A DNA stretch of 64,000 nt from Cyclaneusma minus. Its lineage: Eukaryota > Ascomycota > Leotiomycetes > Marthamycetales > Marthamycetaceae. The position numbers and the translations under genes are program-made. Below, piece by piece: positions 25,701 to 35,921 of the stretch (the first letter of the stretch is position 1; every line of letters starts with the position of its first letter). A model generated the notes under the pieces. That model was not told where the DNA came from. It did no database searches and saw nothing but the letters and a program-made list of their open reading frames with translations. The DNA lies in NCBI GenBank assembly GCA_037179335.1, contig JAKZHN010000010.1:875870-939869 (forward strand). Direction: 5' to 3'.

Positions 25701-27127
25701 TTTATATTTTTAAATGAAACGGAATGGCTGAAAAAAAATATTAAAATTTGTATTAAAAAACTAAAATATATATATTTAAAATATCCAAAGCTTTATCTCT
25801 ATTGAAATTTAATTTTTTTAAAAAATATTTATATTTATAATTAAATAGCTTTAATTTTGCTTCGTTTTTAAAGTTTTATTAGCAAGTTTATAAAATATTT
25901 ACCCGGCAAAGCTATTAAATTTGATATTTTATATTTATAAATGCTAAAATACTAGATATTTGCTTAGATTTGTTAAAAACAAACATATAACAGCCAATAA
26001 AATAGCGGCTAAAGCTAAATTTAATATTTTATTTGGCTATTAAAATTTAAAAATTTATATATTTTATTTTTTTAAGCGCAAAAAAAAATTTATATAATTT
26101 ATATTATATTTAATAAATATATGCGCTATTTTAATAATTTTTCAAAATTTTTGAATGGCCAATTAAAGGACAAAGAAATTGGATTTTATAAAGGCTTTAA
26201 CTTTAATTGAATTTCTATTGCAATTTCAATGCCTGATTTAGCAATATAATTTAATTTAGCTAAAGCAATTCCAAATAAATTAATTGCAGAAATATTTGCA
26301 GGCTATAAATATTATAATTTAAAAGCTATAATTGTATTAAAATATATAGCATTTTTAGAAATTAGATTTGATATTTTTAATTTTAGCTTTAATATAAAAA
26401 GGCAATAAATTATATTTTTATAGCCAAAAATCTAATAGCTAAATACTTTTATTATTCCCGCTAAACTATTTAAATTTGTTTTTAAATAGCTTAAAATTAG
26501 CTTATTAATTAAAAAGTTTTTTTTAACTTTTTATAAAATTTAGTATTTGAAATAATAAAAATTAGCGCAAAATAAAGCGTTTTAATAAAAAGTAATATGC
26601 ATGCTTAGCTTTTTTAAAGAAATAGCAATATAGCTGCTATGCTATTATAAATGGTTTTAGCTATTCAAATATTTTCTACAATTATACTAAGGCTGTTTAA
26701 TATTTCGAATAGGATAAATGGAAAAAAGCTATATATTGGAAATTTAGTTTTTTTTAATTAAATAAAATTTAATGCCTGATTTATAGATTGATAGTTAAAA
26801 AAATAGTTTTAAAAAATATTGAATTTATACCATTAAAAATAATTGTCTTTATAAAGCAAAATGAATAATTAAAGGTTTTTCCTAAAAATTTGGAAAAAAT
26901 TATATTGAGATTTATACCGGTATTATTAAATTAGCTTTTTTAAGGATTTTTATAGCCTTTATAATTATTAGAAATTGGCTAATATATTAAATAAATGCAA
27001 TAACAGCTTTTTTAATGCTTTGATTTTTAAAAAGTTATTTATTAAATAGCCTTATAAATTTAAGAAAAGAAATAACTTGATTTGCAAGCTATTTAAAGCT
27101 TTTTATAATTTTAATCAATTTCTTATA

Positions 27128-27262
27128 CTTTGGCAAAATATATTAATTAAAATTTTAAAAGTTTTGGATTTTAAACCCTTGGATTTAAATTTCTATATGT
27201 TTATAAGGAATAATTAGCAATTGTTTATAATTACCTATATCAATAATTTCTTTATTTTTGGA
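27128..27262 (+). pseudogene. Relic Copia reverse transcriptase around the YVDD box
   Basis: The frame reads LWQNILIKILKVLDFKPLDL, NFYMFIRNN, a stop, then QLFIITYINNFFIFG. This aligns with Copia RT 'W--TL---L--LGF-PS--D---F-R----L-VV-YVDDILIFG'. Both catalytic aspartates of the YVDD box now read Asn, as G-to-A change would produce. Confidence 0.75.
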
Positions 27263-27721
27263 TTAATTACAAATATTATTACAATTTTTAAAATTTAATT
27301 TAATTCCAAATTTAATATAAAGAATTTGGATAGGGCTAAACGCTTTTGGGCATTAATTTAATTTACAAATTAAATGGATTTGTAATTACATTTTAAAAGT
27401 TATATTTAATTAAAATACTAATTTATTTCAGCATAGCTAATTGCTATTTTAAATTTATTTCTATATTTAAAAAAATTGTATAGGATTTTAATTAGCGATT
27501 TTAATAAGATTATTATTGCTAAAATTTACAACTATTTATACAAAATCGGCTTTATTATATATACAATTGTAAATATTAAATTAAATATAGCATTTAAAAT
27601 CACCAAGCTAATTTAATTCGCTTTTAATTCCAATATTATTTATACCAATATTTTACAATAGCTATTTCGCTATATTTAAAACTAGAAATCCCTAGAAATT
27701 ATTTACCAATGCATTAGTTTT

Positions 27722-27982
27722 AAATTCGCCAAGCTAGAAATTTTAGGCTATTTAAATACAAATTACGTTAAAAATTGAAATATTCGGGCATTTTATAACG
27801 GATTTATTTTAATAATGGCTAAGGTTTTAATTTTTTGAAAATCCAAAAAGCAAGATTTTGTTTTTTTGAGCTTTATAAAATTTAAGCTTTACGCCTTGAA
27901 TAAATTAATTAGAGAGATTTTTTAAATATAGAGGTTTTTGACTGAAATTGGCTATATAGGCCCCAATTTGATTTCTATTTCT
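27722..27982 (+). pseudogene. Relic Copia RNase H
   Basis: The frame reads KLEILGYLNTNYVKN, stop, NIRAFYNGFILIMAKVLIF, stop, KSKKQDFVFLSFIKFKLYAL, NKLIREIF, and RFLTEIGYIGP. It follows the Copia RNase H pattern 'L-GYSD-DYAGD--TRRSTSGY-F-----SW-SKKQ--VALS-TEAEYYAL--A-RE--WL--LL-ELGY' closely. Four stops and many conservative G-to-A or C-to-T replacements make it clearly dead. Confidence 0.8.
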
Positions 27983-28368
27983 TTTTGCTAATAATACATT
28001 TATAAATCTGATTGTTTAAAAAGCCAGGGTCCAGCAATGCATTAAATATATAGATATTTATTATATATAATTTTATTAAGCTTAATTTTTTTTATTCAAT
28101 TTAACTATATTATTAGTAAGGAAAATATAGCTAATTGTTTAACCAAGCCATTTTTTTAGCCTATTTATTATTACTTTCTAGCTAAAATAAGCATAATTTA
28201 GGAATTTAAACGGTAATAAATTAGAATTAAGGGAATTTAAAATTTTAAATTATTAAATATATTTAAATTATATAATTACAGATTTTAAAAGGGTTTATTT
28301 ATTTTATTTAGAAGTTTAGCCACAATACACCATTATAATAATAATTATGGTAATAATTGTAAAAGGGG

Positions 28369-28399
28369 TGTTGACTCCCCATAGCTTAGCGCACCAGGC
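28369..28399 (+). repeat. 31-bp direct repeat, right border of the AT-rich island
   Basis: An exact second copy of 8,627-8,657, in the same orientation. The AT-rich island ends at the base before it. Two short hairpins follow within 70 bases: CTAGC/GCTAG at about 28,412-28,427 and CAGGACC/GGTCCTG at about 28,432-28,450. Confidence 0.9.
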
Positions 28400-28804
28400 C
28401 AGGGCTTAACCCTAGCTTTAGCGCTAGAGATCCAGGACCCTTAAGGTCCTGCAGCCACCTACAATAGACAACTATCGCTCTCTTTATGTGTACAGACCCC
28501 TGCTTGGTGACTGACAGGAACAGACCAAGCACAGCTACAGCCGAGTCACTCGCCAGCAGTTCGCGGTTACTGATTTCCGGCTCTGGGTTATTGTGCAAGA
28601 GCTAAAAGGCTCCTTTCTTTGCTCGTGAGTAGATTCTCTGCTATCCGCGATACAAACTTAGGTGACGACAGCAAGCTAGCTGTCGAGTCACGTATCAACT
28701 TTGGGAAGAAGTACACCGTTGAGCACCACCATAAAGTCCTCGGCATTGGCTATATCGACTCAAGGGACTTGAAACGTCTGATACGCTACGCAAGAGAAAT
28801 GTAA
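28400..28804 (+). pseudogene. DUF6590-domain gene, 3' part, right of the island
   Basis: Two frames carry parts of the domain missing from the left fragment. Near 28,536-28,625 one reads FAVTDFRLWVIVQELKGSFL, resembling the '(R)RFVVV(R)E..G.CLCLPI' strand. From 28,682 to the stop at 28,804 another reads VESRINFGKKYTVEHHHKVL then GIGYID, a strong match to the conserved end of DUF6590 proteins ('SRINFGK-YTVEHN-KV--IG-I'). The two are in different frames, and the usual 50-80 residues between them are shortened, so this half is also damaged. Together with 7,894-8,657 it shows one gene split by the island. Confidence 0.7.
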
Positions 28805-29484
28805 ATGTGGTCGTTACTCAACCCAGCCAGCGTACACATATTGGTCCGGAAGCGACAACTTTCAGCCGGACGTCACGAGATACGTCTGGGAGCCATCTCA
28901 CCCGGCCCTGCGAATTTTGAGTAGTCACTTGGGGTTTATGTGAGAGATAGAGCTTCGACGCTGACACATCCTAGTTGTAGCTGTTGGACTTTGGCGGTTT
29001 GCACGTGGTGGGCGAGTTTCTGGTTTCTTACTAGGTGACTTGCAGGCAAGGCTCGGGATAGTCCTTTCTATGTTCCATGATTTCTAGATGTATCTCACGA
29101 TGACGATTTCCTCCAGCTACCTAGAATCATTCACGGTTCCTAAATTGATCTTTTGTCCTGTTTTCGCCTCTCCTTTGCCTGTCTTTGAATTCGGCTAATG
29201 TTATCATTTAAATACCATCTTTCTCTAAGCGGTTTCTCATTTGCCAATCTTGGGACCTGCTTCACGTCACCGAAACATTCCCTGGGGAAGGCGACGAGCT
29301 GACTGCGCACTCTCTCGACTGCTCGCCTTCCAACTCCCACCGCGCCAGTTTTGAAGCTGCGCGTTCCTGTCGAGTCCTTCACATGCTTTCCTCCATCACG
29401 CCCAGTCAACTTCACGCCCAGTCAACTTCACGGCCAGCTCCATTGATCCCACACCCGTCTCACGACCTCCCTCAAACCACCAAC
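28805..29484. other. Intergenic region after the DUF6590 remnant
   Basis: No gene supported. A short tandem repeat (about 15-bp unit, CACGCCCAGTCAACTT, two and a half copies) lies at about 29,397-29,435, just upstream of the next small gene. The pyrimidine-rich stretch before 29,485 fits a 5' leader. Confidence 0.5.
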
Positions 29485-29721
29485 ATGTCTCGCCTGAAGG
29501 CTACCAAGCGCCCGAAAGGCGCGGGCGGGAAGAAGAATAAGAAGCTAAATCTGGTGAAGAAGGCGGCCAAGAAAGACTACAGACCGATCGCCGAATCAAT
29601 CATCGCCGCCGCGCTCAAGGAGCTTACGCCCGACGCTGCTATCATCGCCAGTTCCAGCCGCGAGGGTTCTCTCGAGAACTGGGACGTACTCAGATGTCGT
29701 GAAGTCGCCACATTGGCATGA
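29485..29721 (+). CDS. Small basic hypothetical protein (78 aa)
   Basis: The ATG in CACCAACATG has a good fungal start context. The protein begins MSRLKATKRPKGAGGKKNKK and continues LNLVKKAAKKDYRPIAESII, a strongly basic first half that could be a nuclear or nucleolar targeting tail, followed by a short helix rich in Ala. No domain is recognised. The frame is preceded by a pyrimidine-rich leader, but the 3' end is not clearly defined; the true gene may splice onward. It could also be a remnant. Confidence 0.35.
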   Translation: MSRLKATKRPKGAGGKKNKKLNLVKKAAKKDYRPIAESIIAAALKELTPDAAIIASSSREGSLENWDVLRCREVATLA

Positions 29722-31025
29722 CACCAGCGTTCGCCCGACTCATTGTCCAGCACAAATATGTGGACTTTTGTATCCGGCTGGCTATCCATTCAGTACAGCA
29801 GCAGTGCCGAGATTCTGATACTTTGCTCAGTCCAAGAAAAATGCAGAGGTTGATTTGAACCACAAAATCCAGTCTACTTGATGTTATGAAGCACGTTGTG
29901 AAGCCGTCCACACCATATGTGTCCACTTTGCAAAGGCCGGACCAAGATCCCGGTTATTGGATCATGGCTATCCGAGTCCTCATCAATGGAGCGAGTTGGG
30001 TAAACCGCGATCGAGAGAGAAGCTGCTCGCCTGGTCTGACAGTCTGACTACCTATGAAATCGAGTCAGGTGTCCGACTACTCGATTCTGGGCGCAGTCAG
30101 GCAGACGTGGAAAGATTAAGTGTCCATACAAGGCAGAATCGAAAAATGGCGGTGCCTGAGGTGGTGAGATGTCTTAGCTGCACCTCTTTTCGTAGCAAAC
30201 AATACCATATGTACTCATGATCTTGAGTCGACATGGGTCACCTTCCCATACGCACCTTGAGAGGCGTCCTCTGAGTCGACAATCTGTCGTCTTCGCTGAG
30301 CAAACAGGATGACCAGAGGCGGTATCAGAGGCATATTCTGCAGTAATAGAATCAGAGAATGAGAGATACTCACAGACCCGCGTAGTCGTAGAGTGACGGG
30401 TATTTTGCATACCCACAGAATAAAAGGCAATGCCGAGGTCCTCCGACTACTCAACAATATAAACCAGTCGGTGCAAGATGGGAGTTTGTAGTATGTATAT
30501 CGCAGGATGATGAAAGCCCCTTCCGTTGTCGACTGCATCGACGTTCTCGGGCTGACCATTCGCACTGGTTTGTGCTACACCACTAAGTTCGGCCCAAGAA
30601 CCAAAGGCCAATAACAGCCAATCATTTCGAGTTCATGTTGAAGAAGCCGCTGGGCGGACTGCATAAGTGCCCGGCTTGGCCTTTTTGTGGTCTTTGATTG
30701 GTTCAGAGGATCCTGAATAGCGGGGGCTCCCGCAACATCAGGCAGTCCCACCGACCCAGCCACCAGCCACCAGCCCCCACTCCCCAGGCAGACCTATAGA
30801 CATGGGTCCGCAAGGCGCAGTCGTGATATTGATAAACGGCTTTCTTCGCCCCTCACTTCTTTCACACAGACACAGCTTCTGCCAGAGACCAGATCATCAT
30901 CAGAGTAAGCCGCGGGTCTGAAATCTGGTTCTCTCTTCGCTCCTCTCACAAATATCCTCCTATCATGGCATAATTGCTTCGATTAGTGAAACGAATAGTC
31001 TGCTCGTGCGAAAACATGCGCCGAC
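29722..31025. other. Intergenic region upstream of the lipase
   Basis: Several short frames are open on both strands, but none has a recognisable motif. The last 250 bases, with CT-rich stretches near 30,840-30,960, are the likely lipase promoter and leader. Confidence 0.5.
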
Positions 31026-33197
31026 ATGGCCATCTTTGGCAAACCTTCCAAGAAGAAAAAGACCTCGAAACACAAACCGAAACCAGCGAGTCACTTGCCA
31101 ACTGCGAATGGTGATTGTTTATATAACGCTCCTCCTGGGTCGGACTGGATGACCATATCACCAAACCCACATATCTGTCATGCTATACAGAACCCGCCAC
31201 CGATTCCTCCTCGACCATCAGCCTTCACACCATATCCATCGGAGCCACTGCCATACCCGTCAGAGCCACTACCATACCAGACAGTGTTCGTACAGCAGAA
31301 CTACCTGCTCCCGCCTCCGACGCCGTATTATGTACCACCGCAGCCAAACCATGGAACACTGACCAAACTAAATCTGGCCTCCGTGCCAAACTTCCTCAGT
31401 GGAGATGTGCCGCACTATATCCCCGGAGCACACCACTTCAATGACGGCTTTCCCGTCTTACAGGACCGTGGGGCTCATTTTTTGAACCAAAGCGCTGCGT
31501 TGTACGATCGAATGTGGTCGCAACTTGACAATGCCATTACTCTGATAGACAACGACCGATCCCGCGGCGATGAGAACGATGTGATTGAGAGCTCCATACC
31601 TCGGATGATATGGCGACAAGATCAGGGCTCTTCAGTACCGATCATCGCTCCAAACAGAGAGATTCCGAGAGGTTCGAAAGGCGTAGTAGACGCGGTTGTT
31701 TCTGCCCTTGACAGCGACCTTGCAAAAGTGAACCTATATGCCAATTCGAAATTGCCCTCTGATTTGCCTCCGTTCAAAATGTTCGTGATTTCCTATCTTC
31801 GTGTTAGTGGAGAATGAGCTAACCACCAATAGAGATGTATCGACGTATCAGATGATGTGCCTGGCAGCTCAGTTTTCCGAATCCGTATACGAGAAACCCA
31901 AGGGTGCTGAGCGTGAGACACAGTAGGTCAAATAAGCCCGTGATTTTCTTTAATGTCTCGGAAGCCGATTGCTCTGCGAAAATAAGGGACCGGTTTAGAA
32001 CCAGAGTCGTGCCCCTGGGAATTTTCCAGCATCTAGGAGTTGAAGGCAGATGCAAGGATAGCTGCTCACTATGAATCTAGTGTCAATGCCAGCTGGCGGA
32101 GTGGCACTAAGGCGATGATCATAAAGTCCGTCCCAATAGACGACAGAAACACCATCGTCTTTGCCATCCGCGGCACCGCGACTTTCTTGGACTGGGCCGT
32201 AAATTTCAAAAGCGGCCCAGCCTCCCCCATCGGATTCCTGGTACGGAACCATCCCTTCTTTCCAACCTATCAACTTCATTAGCTAAGAACCGCACAGGAC
32301 GACCCAGGAAATTTATGCCACACCGGCTTCCTCCAAGTTGCCCGTAGTATGATTCAACCCGTCGCCACACGTCTCCGCGCCCTTCTCGCCGAAAACCCAT
32401 CTCGGTCAACATCCTCTCTCCTCATCACCGGCCACTCAGCCGGCGGTGCCGTCGCAGCTCTTCTCTACTCGCACATGCTCTCAACAAGTCCACAGGCATC
32501 GTCAGAGCTCCGAAAATTGACAGGCTCCTTCAAACGCATTCACTGCGTCACCTTCGGCGCACCTCCTATTTCCCTACTACCCCTGAAAAAGCCAGCCGGA
32601 CGCCACCACCCAGGCGAAAAACGCCACAGGAACTTGTTCTTCGGCTTTGTCAACGAAGGAGACTTGGTTCCGAGAGTAGATGTTGCCTATGTCAAGAGTT
32701 TGTTGGATCTGTGCGTTACTCCTCCACCGGGACAATCCTGCATGGAGACAATCGCACCGTCTAAACTGAAGCCGCTGCTTTCGTGCAAAGAAACTGGGAA
32801 CAACGCTTTAGAAAACGCAAAGGTCGCTAAGCACAGCAAAAGCACAGCTGCGCTGATACCACGGAAGAAAGCTCGACCTGTGCCACCTAAACACTCGAAA
32901 AGTGCTCCTGCGACCGCTTCAGCGCCTGTTTGGCCGGTACCGCCGTGTACGCTCACGAATGCGGGAAAGTTGGTGCTGCTGAGGAGTGGACAGGGGAACG
33001 AGCGCGAGGATGCGAAGAAGATGAAAAGTAAGGAACGGCTGGAGAGGATGATGCAGGAGGGTGCTGTGGCGCAGATGTTGGGTGATGAGTTGTTGAGGGG
33101 TGTGGTCTGGGGCGATTTGATGTGCCACGAAATGTGTCTTTATCGACGACGGATCGAGGTGCTTGCTACCAATGCAATTCTGAGGCATGGTATGTGA
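31026..33197 (+). CDS. Class-3 (Fungal_lipase) alpha/beta-hydrolase, 641 aa
   Basis: Four exons (31,026-31,780; 31,833-31,912; 32,050-32,240; 32,298-33,197) join in frame. The donor GTGAGA at 31,913 and the acceptor at 32,049 were chosen because they alone keep the lipase frame. The N-terminal 150 residues are Lys- and Pro-rich with a PYPSEPLPY repeat and no signal peptide. The lipase domain starts near YQMMCLAAQFSESVY. Key elements are NTIVFAIRGTATFLDWAVNF, the nucleophile elbow GHSAGG (Ser about 389), the FVNEGDLVPR aspartate (about 464) and a late CHEM histidine (about 619). These are expected to hydrolyse acylglycerols or phospholipids inside the cell. A Lys/Pro/Ser-rich insertion separates Asp and His. 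Substrate is unknown. Confidence 0.85.
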
Positions 33198-34077
33198 GGT
33201 GCTGATGGGGCGAGAAGAGTGGAAAGATTGTTTTGTTGGTGATGTTTTCAGGTCGAGACAGTATGGAGGACGCATATGAAGGAGATACCCCTAAATCGTT
33301 TCGTTTGTTGGATGTTCTTTTCGTTTCTAAATATATATGACGAACCATGAGCCATGAGCAATGAGATGATGAGATACACACCTATATGGAAATACCTACT
33401 TCATAACATCGATATGAAAGACGAGAAGTATCAAATTTTCAAAGTTTCGGTTACCCTACAGCCCAACCCCCATTTCTCTCGGAAGTTTGAATATCCCAAG
33501 TAGCTGAATCTCACCACAGCTGGAATAGTGTTTCACTTACAAAAATCGCTTCGTTCTTTCCCTCTCTTTATCGTCCATAATAATAAGGTATGTCGGTGTA
33601 TGTTGTTCGTGATCTCGAGGATTCGAATGTGCTACGGTCTACCTCGGCTCGGAACGGAACACGCTCGCACGTGGCGACGCTAGCGGTTGATAACGCAGGG
33701 GAAAGATCCCGACTCTTCGCCCTGAGCGGCTGAGCCTCAAAAGTCAAACTGAAGTCAAACCTCATCCAGTGTCATGAATCATCGTTATCAAAGGCCCACA
33801 ACGCCCCCACTCGATAATTAGCCCCTTATGCTAATAGCTAATTGCTGACCATTGCAGCCGCGCGGGACCGTCAAGGTCCCCAGATTCACAAGGTAAAGTA
33901 GCCGCCATGCCTCGGCTGAAGGAGAGCTACTTGGCGAGCTTGAAGGCCGTGGCTCTAGACCGACATCGACATCATACCTTTCGATGTTCGCCCCTTCTCT
34001 TTCTTAGGCCTTCTAGAGTATAGAGTACACACACGTTTCTCGTCTTCCTAGATCTCCATTTCCAGCTACTCGTCATC
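33198..34077. other. Intergenic between lipase and peroxidase
   Basis: No gene supported. The left part is lipase 3' flank; the right 200 bases, with CT-rich runs around 33,990-34,060, are the peroxidase promoter. No repeat noticed. Confidence 0.5.
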
Positions 34078-35111
34078 ATGAGCAAGAAAGGCGACTTCGA
34101 CGCTGTCCGCAAAGACATTGTTGCTCTTCTTCATCAACCAGAATATGACGACGGCAGTGCAGGACCTGTTCTCGTGCGCCTGGCATGGTATGTTCCCACT
34201 CTTCAAACTCCCACTCGACAGTCAGCTACTAACATTCCTGAAGGCATTCAGCAGGAACCTACTGCGCCGAAACCGACACTGGTGGTAGCAATGGCGCTGG
34301 CATGAGATACGAGATGGAAGGTGGCGACCCAGCCAACGCCGGCCTCCAACACGCGCGCGTCTTCCTCGAACCCATCAAAGAAAAGCACTCCTGGATAACC
34401 TATGCCGATCTCTGGACCCTCGCCGCTGTCGTTGCGATCAAAGAAATGGGCGGTCCCGATATTCCCTGGCAGGGAGGACGCACCGACTATGTCGATGACA
34501 GCAAGTTGCCACCTCGCGGCAGATTGCCTGATGGCTCGAAAGGTGCCGATCATTTACGCCATATTTTCTACCGCATGGGTTTCAACGACCAGGAAATCGT
34601 GGCCCTCAGCGGCGCACACAACCTGGGACGATGCCACAGCGACCGGAGTGGCTTTGAGGGCGCCTGGGTCAACAACCCCACGCGCTTCAGCAACCAATAC
34701 TTCCGTCTGATGACAACCCTAGACTGGAAGAAGAAGAAGCTGCCCAACGGTGTTGAGCAATTCGTGAACTATGACGAGGATTCCGAGACCGAGCTGATGA
34801 TGCTGCCGACGGACCTGGCGCTGACCAAAGACGAAAGCTTCAAGCCGTGGGTGCACAAGTATGCCAAGGACAAAGATGCGTTCTTTGAGGACTTTACGAA
34901 AGTGTTTGCGAAGTTGTTGGAGTTGGGGATAGAGAGAGATGGCGAAGGGAGGATCACGAATGCTGATAATGAGAAGGGTGGATATAAGAGTGCGCCGAAG
35001 AAGAAGGCTACGCCAGGATCGCCGGCGAAGTCGACTGATGATAAGAGGGCGGGTCCCAGTGAGGCAGAGCCATTGAAGGAGGAGAACAAGCAGTACAGAG
35101 CGAGGTTGTAA
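34078..35111 (+). CDS. Cytosolic cytochrome c peroxidase-like heme peroxidase, 325 aa
   Basis: Two exons, 34,078-34,187 and 34,244-35,111; the intron has branch CTAAC and its splice restores LAWHSAGTYCAETDTGGSNG. This class I peroxidase has the distal Arg34, Trp37 and His38 (VRLAWH), the proximal His162 (LSGAHNLGRCH), the Trp of GAWVNNPTRFSNQYF (about 178, equivalent to the radical Trp191 of yeast CCP) and the Asp of MLPTDLAL (about 227). It removes hydrogen peroxide, with cytochrome c or ascorbate as possible reductants. There is no mitochondrial presequence: it starts MSKKGDFDAV, like the cytosolic CCP/APX-hybrid forms of filamentous fungi. A Lys/Pro/Ser-rich C-terminal tail of about 45 residues follows the domain. 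Confidence 0.92.
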
Positions 35112-35921
35112 TTCTGTGGGTTGCTTTTTCATGAGATCTTTTTGCGTTTGTCCTTCTTTAGGGTTTCTTCTAGAATGACGGATAGATGCTAGATTAGAGT
35201 ATATTACCTAGACTAGAACTATACACTTCTCTTATAAGTATCTTACAAATTCGTGGGTGAGATGTACCAGTGTTCGTGCCAGGCCAGTTGCCTATAGACA
35301 GTGTTACTGTTTCCGAAGCAAGTCATTGGGCAGATTTTTTAAATCTGAGAAGAAGAAAAAAAGGCCAGACAAATGCATGGGACAGCACCAGGAATTCAGG
35401 AATTGAACTCAAGAGCGTTCTAGTTTTTATGATGTATATCCAAAGTAATGTAATTGGAGATATTTGAAGTCATTGGGGCCTCCTAAGTTCCATGTTAGGC
35501 TGCAGGCATTCTTCAAGTTCTCTCGAATATCCTAAATCATTGCGAGTCTCCCCAATCACTTGGAATCCTTGATCATTTGGAATATCCCAGGTTACTGGGC
35601 ACATCAAGGACAAAGCGGGAGAAAGGGCGGTCCGCAATCGAGCCGTTCACATGTCATCGCGATCCGCTCTTTCCTGTTGCTGCGTTGCAGGAAAACAGGT
35701 TTCTGTACGTCGTTATGGCACACTTACTTCTCTGCGACCTCACATCCTCACAACCTCACACTCATCCATCTTCACCTACAAGCAGTATCAATCCTAAACA
35801 CAAATCAAGACTTTCCTCACTTCCACAATCGTCAATCTCCAATCAACATCAATTATCCACTTCCTGGAGCCCCATCTCTCCACCATCAGTCCCCAGTCAA
35901 AACCCACCACAACATCCAACC
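35112..35921. other. Intergenic upstream of the GH128 gene
   Basis: The left side is peroxidase 3' flank. A degenerate 19-bp minisatellite occupies about 35,455-35,600 (described separately). From 35,700 on the sequence is rich in C and A (CACA, TCCATC, CAAC), typical of a fungal promoter and leader. A frame open upstream of 35,922 was not taken as coding, because the family starts at the MPGKR methionine. Confidence 0.55.
35525..35598. repeat. 19-bp degenerate minisatellite, array 1
   Basis: Four adjoining units: GAATATCCTAAATCATTGC (35,525-35,543), GAGTCTCCCCAATCACTTG, a 17-base GAATCCTTGATCATTTG, and GAATATCCCAGGTTACTGG (35,580-35,598). Weaker units extend leftwards to about 35,455. The consensus GRATATTCYCAATCATTGG is shared with arrays 2 and 3. 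Confidence 0.75.

Larger units (their letters stand above)
8658..28368. other. RIP-degraded AT-rich island (19.7 kb)
   Basis: Composition changes abruptly at both ends from mixed sequence to well over 80% A+T by eye. In almost 20 kb only one open frame exceeds 60 codons. The contents are decayed LTR retrotransposons: Gypsy polymerase on both strands, Copia polymerase and RNase H, plus LTR-like repeats in several copies. Many codons have changed from C or G to T or A (for example the Copia YVDD motif now reads YINN), as expected of repeat-induced point mutation. The remaining cytosines are mostly in GpC. The island interrupts a DUF6590 gene and is bordered by a 31-bp direct repeat. It could act as heterochromatin or contribute to a centromere; sequence alone cannot show this. 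Confidence 0.9.
25701..28368 (+). mobile_element. Degraded Ty1/Copia retrotransposon, right end of the island
   Basis: Reverse transcriptase (27,128-27,262) and RNase H (about 27,722-27,982) are legible on the plus strand in the Copia order, RT before RNase H. No LTR pair was recognised. The stretch after the RNase H fits a 3' region and stops at the 31-bp border repeat. The 5' part (25,700-27,000) is too degraded to read. Confidence 0.7.

Noticed and set aside
8658..28368. Starship-type giant transposon
   Set aside because: No tyrosine-recombinase captain gene or cargo genes can be read; everything legible is Gypsy or Copia. A captain erased by RIP cannot be excluded.
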